Source: Ignavibacteria bacterium (lineage in GTDB: Bacteria; Bacteroidota; Ignavibacteria; Ignavibacteriales; SURF-24). From it: 64,000 nucleotides of DNA. Made by a program: the position numbers and the translations under genes. The DNA lies in contig JAAXKQ010000022.1 in assembly GCA_025612245.1 (NCBI GenBank), forward strand, positions 1-64,000, written 5' to 3'. Of this stretch, positions 35,875 to 44,563 are shown in pieces; position 1 is the first letter of the stretch; the number at the start of each line of letters is the position of its first letter. The notes beneath the pieces were generated by a model. That model was given only the letters and a program-made list of their open reading frames with translations, did not search any database and had not been told where the DNA came from.

Positions 35875-36080
35875 TGAGGATTTTTGAATCGTTCTTCAAA
35901 TATGTGCTGAAAAAGACGGAATTCCTGAGGGCAGTTAGATAAAGGTTTTTTAAATCATTGTAAGGTTAAAATTCCTTGTTTTTCCCGAATTTCGGGCTTT
36001 TTTGCGCATTTTCACTTCTATTTATTTTATTATTAAGATTTTATTGCTGAACAGTTGCTGAGGGCCGGACTAAATTAAAG

Positions 36081-36100
36081 TTGCACAAACGTTTGTGCAA
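36081..36100. promoter_or_regulatory. LacI-family operator 2, perfect 20-base palindrome
   Basis: TTGCACAAAC followed by its exact complement, identical to the core of operator 1. Centre-to-centre distance is 229 bases. It ends 98 bases before the regulator start codon, so autoregulation and looping between the two sites are plausible. Confidence 0.85.
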
Positions 36101-36198
36101 AATTGTCTTTTAGAGTGACTTTTTAGGAAAATCCGGTAAGTTTTACCGGAAGTATTAATTAAATCAAGAATTATAAAATAATTTCCGAGCTGCCTATA

Positions 36199-37215
36199 AT
36201 GCTTGTTACATTGAACGACATCGCAGAAAAATCCGGAGTATCCGTTACTACGGTCTCACGCGTGCTTAACAACAAGCACGAAAAATACCGCATCAGTCTG
36301 GAGACCAAGAAAAATGTGCTCAAGGCAGCCAAGGACCTCAATTACCGCCCGAATGAACTTGCACGCGGGCTCAGGCTTAAAAAAACCCATACCGTAGGAC
36401 TAGTAGTACCAGATATCTCAAATCCCTTCTTCGCACACATCACACACACGATCCAGTCTTATATGTACCAGTCGGGCTACAGTCTTATAATATGTGTTAC
36501 AAATGAAAACATTGAAACCGAGATCAGGCAGATAGACCTTCTCAGGAGTAAGGGCGTTGACGGCTACATCATCATGCCCGTGGGCCAGGAGTCGGGCCAT
36601 CTGCAGGAGATCTTAAACTCTAACAAACCTCTCGTACTGCTGGACCGCTGCATAGAGGATATGAATGCCAATGCAGTGGTTGTGGACAATTATGCCGGAG
36701 CCTATAAGGCTACAGAGCACCTCGTTCAAAATGGCCACAGGCGCATTGCAATTGTGCAGGGCCTGTTAAATACTTATACAAACAATGCGCGGCTCAATGG
36801 TTATAAAGATGCCCTGAAAGACCACGGAATTGCCGTACATGAGCGCTACGTTGTAGGCAACGATTTCAGGAAGGAAAACGGATATATAGAGACAAAACTG
36901 CTCCTTAACCTTGGGGATCCTCCGACTGCAATATTTACCACGAGTGATCTGATTACACTGGGAGCAATGCAGGCAATATTCGAAGAAAAGTGCACAATTC
37001 CGGAGGACATTTCAATTGTCGCCTTTGATGACGTGGACTTTGCGCCTTACCTGGTCGCACCCCTGACGGTTGTCAGGCAGCCTAAAGAACTCATGGGTGA
37101 AGTAGCTGTAAAACTCCTTATAGAGGAGATGAGGGCAAAAGGCAAAAAAGACAAGAAAAGAATTGTACTGATGCCGGAACTGGTGATCAGAAAATCGGTA
37201 CGCAACATTCTTTGA
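36199..37215 (+). CDS. LacI family transcriptional regulator
   Basis: The 338-residue protein starts with a LacI helix-turn-helix (VTLNDIAEKSGVSVTTVSRVLNN, residues 3-25, in two pieces LNDIAEKSGV and TVSRVLNN) and a hinge containing LARGLRLKK. The C-terminal periplasmic-binding-protein-like effector domain (from about 60, VGLVVPDISNPFFA) binds a sugar or sugar phosphate. Two palindromes upstream are the likely binding sites. It probably represses itself and the ABC importer operon that follows on the same strand; a terminator separates the two units. Confidence 0.94.
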   Translation: MLVTLNDIAEKSGVSVTTVSRVLNNKHEKYRISLETKKNVLKAAKDLNYRPNELARGLRLKKTHTVGLVVPDISNPFFAHITHTIQSYMYQSGYSLIICVTNENIETEIRQIDLLRSKGVDGYIIMPVGQESGHLQEILNSNKPLVLLDRCIEDMNANAVVVDNYAGAYKATEHLVQNGHRRIAIVQGLLNTYTNNARLNGYKDALKDHGIAVHERYVVGNDFRKENGYIETKLLLNLGDPPTAIFTTSDLITLGAMQAIFEEKCTIPEDISIVAFDDVDFAPYLVAPLTVVRQPKELMGEVAVKLLIEEMRAKGKKDKKRIVLMPELVIRKSVRNIL

Positions 37216-37403
37216 ACGCTTTTGGGTTAAATGTGCAAACTTAAGCTTTGGGGTAAAATAGTTTTTCTAGTTGTTCCTGAGTAGTATCCGCATATACTGG
37301 CAATACTGGCTGTTCCATTCATTACTTCCGTGCAAGATGGGAGTAAGGTGCAGGAACTGTGCATAAAGCAACACTGAAATTGTTCTAACATCCTGAAAAT
37401 CTT

Positions 37404-37427
37404 CCGGCAGGCTCTTTTGCCGGTTTT
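37404..37427 (+). terminator. Terminator of the LacI gene
   Basis: Arms CCGGCA and TGCCGG with an eight-base loop are followed by TTTT. It lies about 190 bases after the LacI stop and 70 bases before the sugar-binding protein gene, so the importer operon probably has its own promoter in between or is reached by read-through. Confidence 0.65.
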
Positions 37428-37497
37428 AGATATAGATTCTCTCTGTAGAAGTTTATTATTCCGGTACAGTAAATTAAAACAGAAAAGGGGTTAGGCC

Positions 37498-38820
37498 TTG
37501 AAAGCAGTATTAAAAATGGTTGCTCTTGTAGCAATCGCATCCGTATTATTCTTCAGCTGTGGAAACAAACAGCAGCAGTCCGGCGGCAAGGTTGTTGTAA
37601 TTTTCTGGCACAGCTTTGTTTCCTCAACCGTACCAGCCTTAAACGAACTGATTGCCCGCTTCGAAAAAGAACATCCCAACATTGAAATCAAAGCACAGTA
37701 CGTGCCTACCGGCGACGCACTTATTCAGAAGCTCGTTACGGCAATACAGAGTAAAAGCGCTCCGGATATTTCGTGGATCCATTCGGATTTCATGGAGGAC
37801 CTGGTAAAGGCCGACGCCATCTACAAGATCCAGGATTTCAGCGAGGGTAAAAACGGCATCTCCAAAGAAGATATGGCCGACATCTATCCCGCTCTTCTGC
37901 AGTATGCATCCTGGCGCGGTACACTCTACAGCATGCCAATGGAGGCTACCAACCTGGCACTCCTTTACAACAAAGATATGTTCCGGAAGGCAGGCCTCGA
38001 TCCCAACCATCCTCCCAAGGACTGGAATGAGCTGCACGAATATGCAAAGAAACTCACGCTTGACAATAACGGCGACGGGAAGTACGAACAGGTTGGAATG
38101 TTTCTTCCCATTTATCCTGCCGCGGGACCTTTAAGTGCCTGGATGGTATGGCAGTTTCTTCCCTACCTCTGGCAGGCAGGAGGAGACGTCATTACGGACG
38201 AGCAGACGAGGGTGCTTTATAACGGTGCACCCGGGATTGAAGCCCTCAGGCTCTGGCAGAATATATATAACGAATTAAACCTTTCCACATTTACCTCCGA
38301 CTACGACGTTGCATTTGCTTCAAGGCACCTGGCCATGGCAATGGACGGCCCATGGAACCTTCCGCGGTACAATGAAATCCTTAAGAACCTTAACTGGGCA
38401 TTTGCCCCCCTGCCCGCAGGACCAAACAAACAGGCAACAATCGTTGGCGGCGAGTACCTGGCCATATTCAAGCAGAGCCAGCATCCGGATGCCGCCTGGG
38501 AGTTTGTAAAGTGGATGACAAAGCCTGAGGTCCAGGCCTTCTGGTCCATGCGATCCGGCTACCTGCCAATCAGGCATGCGGTCAGGAATGTTCCGGAGTT
38601 CCAGGAATACCTGAAGAAAAACCCGAACTTCAAGGTCTTCGTTGACCAGATGGAAGTGGGCCTGGCAGAAAAGCCGATTGATTACGGGGGGCTTCAGATT
38701 ACGCGCCACATTGCAGAGGCAATTGAAAAGGCTACGGTAGGAAAGATGGACGTAAAAAGGGCCCTCGACGAGTCGGCCGCCAAATCGGATAAACTGCTGA
38801 GCTCGTATTCGAAAAAGTAG
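37498..38820 (+). CDS. ABC sugar importer, substrate-binding lipoprotein
   Basis: The 440-residue protein has a lipoprotein signal ending at Cys21 (VLFFSC) and a family 1 extracellular solute-binding fold: VVVIFWHSFVSS, ALIQKLVTAIQSKSAPDI and a WEFVKWMTKPEVQAFW segment near the C-terminus. This UgpB/MalE type binds oligosaccharides or glycosides in the periplasm. The start is TTG with AAAAGGGG seven bases upstream. Two permease genes follow, but no ATPase, which must be encoded elsewhere. Confidence 0.94.
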   Translation: MKAVLKMVALVAIASVLFFSCGNKQQQSGGKVVVIFWHSFVSSTVPALNELIARFEKEHPNIEIKAQYVPTGDALIQKLVTAIQSKSAPDISWIHSDFMEDLVKADAIYKIQDFSEGKNGISKEDMADIYPALLQYASWRGTLYSMPMEATNLALLYNKDMFRKAGLDPNHPPKDWNELHEYAKKLTLDNNGDGKYEQVGMFLPIYPAAGPLSAWMVWQFLPYLWQAGGDVITDEQTRVLYNGAPGIEALRLWQNIYNELNLSTFTSDYDVAFASRHLAMAMDGPWNLPRYNEILKNLNWAFAPLPAGPNKQATIVGGEYLAIFKQSQHPDAAWEFVKWMTKPEVQAFWSMRSGYLPIRHAVRNVPEFQEYLKKNPNFKVFVDQMEVGLAEKPIDYGGLQITRHIAEAIEKATVGKMDVKRALDESAAKSDKLLSSYSKK

Positions 38821-38837
38821 GAAAAAGAGTTAGAATT

Positions 38838-38872
38838 AAAAAGTAAAAAGTAAAAAGTAAAAAGTAAAAAGT
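38838..38872 (+). repeat. Five perfect AAAAAGT heptamers
   Basis: Five exact tandem copies of AAAAAGT lie in the 91-base gap between the binding-protein gene and the first permease gene, on the sense strand. It is the purest of the three heptamer arrays in the window. Confidence 0.95.
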
Positions 38873-38911
38873 AAGAGCAGAATAAGTTGGGGCAGAAAGA
38901 GAATACACAGT

Positions 38912-39889
38912 ATGAATGAAACAGAAACTGTAGCAAAGAAAGATTTATCGCAAAAGGCCGGGCTTTCAGGTAAAGAGAAAGATCAGGCTAAAGTAAAAAA
39001 AACGGGCAAAGGCACTTACAAAAAAGGTGACGGCCTGAGCGCCCTGCTGTTCTTGTCGCCGACGCTCGTGGTGTTTACTACTTTTATATTGTTCCCTGTC
39101 ATTTTTTCTTTTTACCTGAGCTTCCAGAGGTGGAATATGTTCAGCAGCCAGACCACCTTCGTGGGCTTTGAGAACTATATACGCATGTTCCAGAGCGAGG
39201 AGTTCTGGCAGGTGCTGAAAAATACAGCAATCTACACATTCGGCACCATTCCGCTTAACATGGGATTTTCGCTCATGGTTGCCTATGCGCTGAATAAAAA
39301 AATAATAGGCAAGAAGTTCCTTCGCACCGCATTTTTCGCTCCCGTCATTATTTCCCCCGTTGCAGCGGCGGTTATATGGAGGTGGCTCTATGACCCGAAC
39401 TTTGGGCTGATAAATTATTTTATCGGGCTTTTCGGAATAGGCGCCATTAACTGGCTTAATGACCCTACGGCTGCAATGTTCGCACTCATTATCATGGGAG
39501 TCTGGAAAACCTTCGGCTACAACATGGTGCTCTTTTCAGCCGGGCTGCAGGGCATACCTGAAACTTATTACGAAGCCGCGATGATCGACGGGGCGGGAAG
39601 GTGGACGCGCTTCTGGCGAATTACAATTCCGCTACTGAGTCCAACGACCTTCTTCATCATGGTCATGTCCATGATCGGCTCTTTCCAGGTCTTTGACATT
39701 GTTTACGTGCTTACTTCGGGAGGCCCTCTTGGCTCTACAAAAGTTCTCGTCTTCTACGTTTATGAACATGCATTTAAGTTTTTTGAAATGGGCTACGCAT
39801 CGGCAGTGGCTTATGTGCTCTTTGCAATACTGTTCGTTTTTACGATGCTTCAAATGAAATACATGAAATCAAAAGTTTTAGGAAACTAA
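38912..39889 (+). CDS. ABC sugar importer permease, MalF/UgpA type
   Basis: The 325-residue protein has a charged ~40-residue Lys-rich N-terminus, six membrane segments from about 45, and the EAA loop YYEAAMIDGAGRWTRFWRI (two parts: EAAMIDGAG and ITIPLL) that contacts the ATPase. It pairs with the next permease. The long basic N-terminus is unusual for MalF-type proteins of this size; no better start is visible. Confidence 0.94.
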   Translation: MNETETVAKKDLSQKAGLSGKEKDQAKVKKTGKGTYKKGDGLSALLFLSPTLVVFTTFILFPVIFSFYLSFQRWNMFSSQTTFVGFENYIRMFQSEEFWQVLKNTAIYTFGTIPLNMGFSLMVAYALNKKIIGKKFLRTAFFAPVIISPVAAAVIWRWLYDPNFGLINYFIGLFGIGAINWLNDPTAAMFALIIMGVWKTFGYNMVLFSAGLQGIPETYYEAAMIDGAGRWTRFWRITIPLLSPTTFFIMVMSMIGSFQVFDIVYVLTSGGPLGSTKVLVFYVYEHAFKFFEMGYASAVAYVLFAILFVFTMLQMKYMKSKVLGN

Positions 39890-39893
39890 TTAT

Positions 39894-40739
39894 ATGTCCG
39901 GCAAAGGATTAAATAAAACCATAAAGATATCCAAAGGTATAATATTCCATTTGGTTATTTATGCCCTGGCGCTGGCCACGCTGGCACCTTTTATATGGAT
40001 GGTGTTGACCTCGCTTAAGGACATGAACGAAATTTACGTCTATCCGCCCAGGTGGCTTCCTGAGAAATTCCGTTTTGAAAATTACAAGAACGCCTTTGAG
40101 GCTGCTCCCTTCGGGCGGTACTATCTTAACAGCATCATTGTATCCCTGTCGGTTACACTTGGACAGCTGATCACATGTTCGATGGCGGCATTTGCCTTTG
40201 CAAGGCTTCGCTTCAGGGGAAGTAATATTCTTTTTTATATCTTCCTGGGCACGATGATGATCCCTTACAATGTGACTATGATACCAAGCTTTATGATGCT
40301 CTACTGGCTCGGATGGATTGATTCCTTTAAGGCACTGATTGTTCCGGGGCTTGCAAGCGCATTCGGGACGTTTCTACTCAGGCAGTTCTTTATGACGATT
40401 CCGAAAGAACTGGAAGAGGCCGCCTACATAGATGGTGCAAGCCGGTTCAGCGTACTGATGAGGATAATTATACCGCTTTCAAAGCCAGCGCTGGCAACGC
40501 TCGCAATTTTTACCTTTATGGGAGCATTTAACGACTTCATCTGGTCCCTGATCGTTCTGAACTCAGAGGAGATGCGGACCGTACAGCTGGGTCTTGCAAT
40601 ATTCAGGGACAGGTATCTTACGCAGTGGGATCTTTTAATGGCGGGATCTGTAACTGCTGTGCTGCCGATTCTGCTGGTTTTCTTTTTCGCACAGAAATAT
40701 TTTATAAAAGGTATTACGCTAAGTGGACTCAAAGAGTAG
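39894..40739 (+). CDS. ABC sugar importer permease, MalG/UgpE type
   Basis: The 281-residue protein has six membrane segments and the EAA loop EEAAYIDGASRFSVLMRI followed by IPLSKPAL. It begins four bases after the first permease stop. With the binding protein it forms the importer; the ATP-binding subunit is missing from the window, as is common for family 1 sugar importers that share an MsmX/UgpC-type ATPase. Confidence 0.94.
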   Translation: MSGKGLNKTIKISKGIIFHLVIYALALATLAPFIWMVLTSLKDMNEIYVYPPRWLPEKFRFENYKNAFEAAPFGRYYLNSIIVSLSVTLGQLITCSMAAFAFARLRFRGSNILFYIFLGTMMIPYNVTMIPSFMMLYWLGWIDSFKALIVPGLASAFGTFLLRQFFMTIPKELEEAAYIDGASRFSVLMRIIIPLSKPALATLAIFTFMGAFNDFIWSLIVLNSEEMRTVQLGLAIFRDRYLTQWDLLMAGSVTAVLPILLVFFFAQKYFIKGITLSGLKE

Positions 40740-40746
40740 AGGCCAA

Positions 40747-42102
40747 ATGGGCCTGAAAGAACTGATAATTATTTTATGCCTTGTTCTCCCCTGCCTGCCT
40801 TTAAGGGCACAGACGGCAGACATACCCCAGGCGGGCAAAGGCAGCCTGCAGTTTTACGTAGATCATGCGGGCTTCAAGGGAGCTGCCGGAAAGACATTTG
40901 AGGAATTCTACCTCATGGTGCTGGCAGACCAGATAAAGTACGTGACAAATAAAGACGGGCGGTCATCGGGCATAATAAAGCTTACATTCCGCATGAGAGA
41001 TGAGGAAGGAAAAACAGTTGCAGACAAAAACTGGACAACCGAGGCCCTGAGGCCCCAGGATACTGCCGGCATGAGGACAAAGGTTATATACGACCAGTGG
41101 CAGAGCGGGGATTTGAAGCCCGGTGTTTATACGGCAGAAGTAAAAGTTGAAGATCAGAACAGTTCCAACTCATCCTCGGCTTCATTTATGCTTTCTGTCC
41201 CTTTATACCAGGAAGGCAGTTTATCCGGCAGCCAGATAGAGTTCGTTTCGGGGATCGAAAGGGCGGGCGAAAACAGGACATTCCAGAAAGGAAACAGTTC
41301 CGTAATTCCTAGTCCTTCGAGGCGTTTTGGGATACTGAGTCCTGTACTGTATCTCTATTACGAGCTTTATAACGTTCTTCCGGCCGGGACTGACAGCATG
41401 ATTGTAACATACAGTATCAAGTCGCCTGAGGGCAGAACTGTAAAGACATATCCTCCTATGAAGGTCAAAAAAACTGCCGGAACCACGGCAGTCATGCACG
41501 GGGTCAGTGTCTCGGCAATTCCTTCGGGCATCTATGAATTTGTCGCTACGGTATCCGACCCGGCTGAAAAAAAGGAGCTAAGCCTTACCAGGAATTTTGA
41601 AGTAATACAGATGGACTATGCACGCAAAAAGTCCATAATAACGGAAGAAGATGCCGAGATAGCCGGGCGGATTTTGAAGTACATAGCCACGCCCGCTCAA
41701 TACAAGATCTATCAGGGACTTAACCTGACCGGAAAGGCAGAGTTTCTCATTCAGTACTGGAAACGGCTGGACCCGACGCCGGAGACGGATACGAACGAGC
41801 TGTTAAAGAAAATCCAGCAGAGGTATAACTACGCAAATCAGAACTTCAGCTGGGGAAAGCAGGAAGGCTGGGCTTCAGACAGGGGGAGAATACTGATAAA
41901 GTACGGATTTCCCGATGACATTGAAAGGCACGTCTATGAAAGCGACACGGTGCCTTATGAGATATGGATTTACAACCAGGAAAAATCTTACATCTTTGTT
42001 TTTGCTGATGAGCGTTCAGACGGCCATTACAGGCTTCTTCATTCCTCAAGGGAGGATGAGGTGCATAATGAAAACTGGATGGAGCAGCTAAGAAAAATGT
42101 AG
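40747..42102 (+). CDS. GWxTD domain protein, exported
   Basis: A signal peptide (residues 1-22, ending PLRAQ) precedes a beta-rich region and a C-terminal GWxTD domain, seen as QEGWASDRGRILIKYGFPDD near residues 377-396. GWxTD proteins are widespread in FCB-group bacteria and of unknown function; the domain is usually periplasmic or secreted. I chose the ATG at 40747 with AGAGG before it, seven bases after the permease stop; a GTG 24 bases earlier would overlap that gene. Location in a sugar-import operon is the main clue. Confidence 0.85.
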   Translation: MGLKELIIILCLVLPCLPLRAQTADIPQAGKGSLQFYVDHAGFKGAAGKTFEEFYLMVLADQIKYVTNKDGRSSGIIKLTFRMRDEEGKTVADKNWTTEALRPQDTAGMRTKVIYDQWQSGDLKPGVYTAEVKVEDQNSSNSSSASFMLSVPLYQEGSLSGSQIEFVSGIERAGENRTFQKGNSSVIPSPSRRFGILSPVLYLYYELYNVLPAGTDSMIVTYSIKSPEGRTVKTYPPMKVKKTAGTTAVMHGVSVSAIPSGIYEFVATVSDPAEKKELSLTRNFEVIQMDYARKKSIITEEDAEIAGRILKYIATPAQYKIYQGLNLTGKAEFLIQYWKRLDPTPETDTNELLKKIQQRYNYANQNFSWGKQEGWASDRGRILIKYGFPDDIERHVYESDTVPYEIWIYNQEKSYIFVFADERSDGHYRLLHSSREDEVHNENWMEQLRKM

Positions 42103-42137
42103 TACTGTTTTGAAAGTTCTTAAAAAGGGCGATCGTT

Positions 42138-43094
42138 ATGAAGAAAAATATTTTGTTCGGCTTAATTTTTTCTACCGGCTTAATTCTTGCCGGGATCTTC
42201 AGCGCGTGCAATAAAGAAGACGGAGCACTTGCTCCGTATATAGGAAGTCCCCAGCTCTCGGGTATATCCGTCGAGAAGCTTTCTTTCCGGCCGCACATTG
42301 AATGGCTTGGCGGGTATGTATCTGTGCTGGGAATAAACCGTGGGAGCAAGGCGGCTCTGGACTCAACGCTGGTCTGGCTCGTTTATTCTCCCGGCAACAG
42401 TCTTCATTACCCCATTCAGTTCGGAATGCTTCCCTCGGGGGCACAGGATCTGACGGCACAATATGGCGGAGTAAAGCCGGACAGCCTGAGTGAGGATGTT
42501 CAATACACCTACTGGCTGATGAAAGAAGACGCCTGGAAGCAGGTTACGGCTGCCGCAAATAAAAACATTCTTGTCGATTCTTCGCTTGCCGCTTCTTCTG
42601 TAATCATAAGCGGTGATTCCGTAAGGGTTACTCCGATGAGCCTGGTCAGGTCGACCGAGAACATGGATGCATTTGTAAACATCAGTTCGGTTGAAACGCG
42701 CGGAAACCTGGCAGATATAACCGTCATACAGCCTACAAAGAATAATTATCCCCTCATCCGCTGGAAGATAAAGCAGGCCGGAGTAACGGATTCCACGATT
42801 TCCGCAATCGGAATAACCGAAGGCAACCAGTACAATCCGGCAGGAATACGCTGGGAAGTATGGTCGGTAGATTCTTCGACGGGTAAAAAAGTTTATGGCA
42901 AAAACGACGTCATTGCCTCTCCGCTTCTACTGGGACCAAAAATTCCCGGGACGCAGACTTTTGTGGAATTTCCCGCGGAGGGACTCAAGAGAAACATAGA
43001 CTACTATATCTGGATAGCCAACAAGGGCTGGGACCAGCAGGGCAGGACGAGGTTTACGTCCTACTATGCTTATGCAATAGTTCATACCAAATAA
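42138..43094 (+). CDS. Hypothetical lipoprotein of the sugar-use operon
   Basis: A lipoprotein signal ends at Cys25 (GIFSAC). The remaining ~293 residues look beta-rich, with Fn3- or Ig-like strand patterns (VQYTYWLMKED and NIDYYIWIANKGWDQ), and no catalytic motif is recognised. It lies between the GWxTD gene and a FadL/PorV-like barrel gene, on the same strand with short gaps, so it may be a surface or periplasmic partner of these. Confidence 0.75.
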   Translation: MKKNILFGLIFSTGLILAGIFSACNKEDGALAPYIGSPQLSGISVEKLSFRPHIEWLGGYVSVLGINRGSKAALDSTLVWLVYSPGNSLHYPIQFGMLPSGAQDLTAQYGGVKPDSLSEDVQYTYWLMKEDAWKQVTAAANKNILVDSSLAASSVIISGDSVRVTPMSLVRSTENMDAFVNISSVETRGNLADITVIQPTKNNYPLIRWKIKQAGVTDSTISAIGITEGNQYNPAGIRWEVWSVDSSTGKKVYGKNDVIASPLLLGPKIPGTQTFVEFPAEGLKRNIDYYIWIANKGWDQQGRTRFTSYYAYAIVHTK

Positions 43095-43122
43095 CAGAAA
43101 TTTCAAATTGGAGAATATGGGC

Positions 43123-44403
43123 ATGATGTTCAGAAAGTATTTAATAGCTGCGGCATTATTTGTTGCAATGCCCGGTTGGCTCTGGGCTGGCGGCACCGGC
43201 CTTTATCCTTTGTTCAGCGCCCGTACAATTGGACTGAACGGGCTTTATTTTGCCGGGTACGACGGCGTGAATTCGCTTAATCCTGCCGCACTCGGCAATC
43301 TGACGGGAATGGGGCTGACGATTTCCGGAGCCGACATATTGGACCAGCAGGAATTCAAAGGTGATAAAGAAGGGCTCTTCAAGGCTTACAGGAATGACAA
43401 CATCAGTCTTTCGGCCGGATTCTTCTGGAACATTCAGCCTGGCTTTAGCGCAGCCCTCACTTACCAGCCCTATATAAACTATGAAGTCGACTGGCCTTTT
43501 ACAATTTTCAGGATGCAGGATTCAAACGCCGTAATACTTGCCTTCGACATGACAAACCGCATCAAGGCCAGTGCAATCAGCCCGTCCGTAGCATACAGTC
43601 TTGGCAGTCTGACCCTAGGCTTAAGTGCGAATGTCTATTATGTGCAGCAGTTTAGCGCCTTCCCGCTTCAGAACGACAGGGGAAGAGGCGATGCAGCCTA
43701 TCAGTTTGAATATGACCAGAATGCCTGGACTTACGGGTTCACCTTAGGTGTAATGGCGGACATGACGGAGGATCTGCGCATCGGTGCTACTCTCAAAAGC
43801 GGTTTTAAGGCCAAGCTCAAGGGCACGGCAAAAAGCATCATGTTTGCAGACCTTGATTCAACTGCCTATCAGACCGATGTCTCCTCTGAGTACTCCGCAC
43901 CGTGGGTGGCTGGTCTAGGCGTGGTCTACAGGCTTAAGGAGAACATGTTCTTAAATGCAGACGTTTCATACAGTCTTTGGGGCAGCATAAAAAAGACGAT
44001 GGATTTTACGCTGGATAACCCCGTCTGGCAGAGTGGGCTGAGCGGTTCCGACTCTTTGGTTGGCATTAATCCTTCGAGCATAAACCTTAACTACAGAAAT
44101 ACGATCAGTGCAGGACTTGGTTTTGAGTACTCGGATGGTGAAGGCATGGCATACAGGTTCGGCTACAGGTTTTCTCAAAGTCCAAACTCAAATGCAACAT
44201 ACAGCATGTTGTTCCCTGGGGTGGATCAGCACTGGTTTTCATTTGGCATAGGCTATACCGGGGAAGGCTACACGGTTGACGCCTCGCTGGCATATTCTTT
44301 AGGTGTGAGTAAAAACATCAGTTCCGGCAGTTTGCCGGCGCTCGAAGGCAAATACAGCTCGAGCGGTATTGTTCCGGCAGTAAGCATACACTTTGTCCTC
44401 TAG
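43123..44403 (+). CDS. Outer-membrane beta-barrel protein, FadL/PorV-like
   Basis: A signal peptide (about 1-24, ending GWLWAGG) leads into a sequence of alternating amphipathic strands, with the SLNPAALGNL motif near the N-terminus that recurs in FadL, OmpP1 and PorV/PorQ barrels. The protein ends in aromatic/hydrophobic strand residues (VSIHFVL), as expected of a barrel. GGAG lies nine bases before the chosen ATG; an ATG six bases earlier and a TTG at 43108 are alternatives. It could be a glycoside channel or a T9SS-related barrel for the exported protein encoded next. Confidence 0.75.
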   Translation: MMFRKYLIAAALFVAMPGWLWAGGTGLYPLFSARTIGLNGLYFAGYDGVNSLNPAALGNLTGMGLTISGADILDQQEFKGDKEGLFKAYRNDNISLSAGFFWNIQPGFSAALTYQPYINYEVDWPFTIFRMQDSNAVILAFDMTNRIKASAISPSVAYSLGSLTLGLSANVYYVQQFSAFPLQNDRGRGDAAYQFEYDQNAWTYGFTLGVMADMTEDLRIGATLKSGFKAKLKGTAKSIMFADLDSTAYQTDVSSEYSAPWVAGLGVVYRLKENMFLNADVSYSLWGSIKKTMDFTLDNPVWQSGLSGSDSLVGINPSSINLNYRNTISAGLGFEYSDGEGMAYRFGYRFSQSPNSNATYSMLFPGVDQHWFSFGIGYTGEGYTVDASLAYSLGVSKNISSGSLPALEGKYSSSGIVPAVSIHFVL

Positions 44404-44563
44404 TTTTCCTGGGGGAGAGTTCAATAGGCAAATAGAAAGAGAGACAATGCTCAGGTTTTCCACGAATGATTTTGTCCGGTGTGAAAAAAATAAATAAACG
44501 GTTAAAAGCAAAACAATTTGTTCTTTAACCAGCAGTAACACAAAATAAAATCAGGAGGCTTAT

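Larger units (their letters stand above)
35734..36198. other. 465-base regulatory spacer upstream of the LacI gene
   Basis: No gene is supported. A candidate promoter (35813-35841) and two palindromic operators (35849-35874 and 36081-36100) lie here, separated by an AT-rich stretch at about 35940-36060. Confidence 0.7.
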
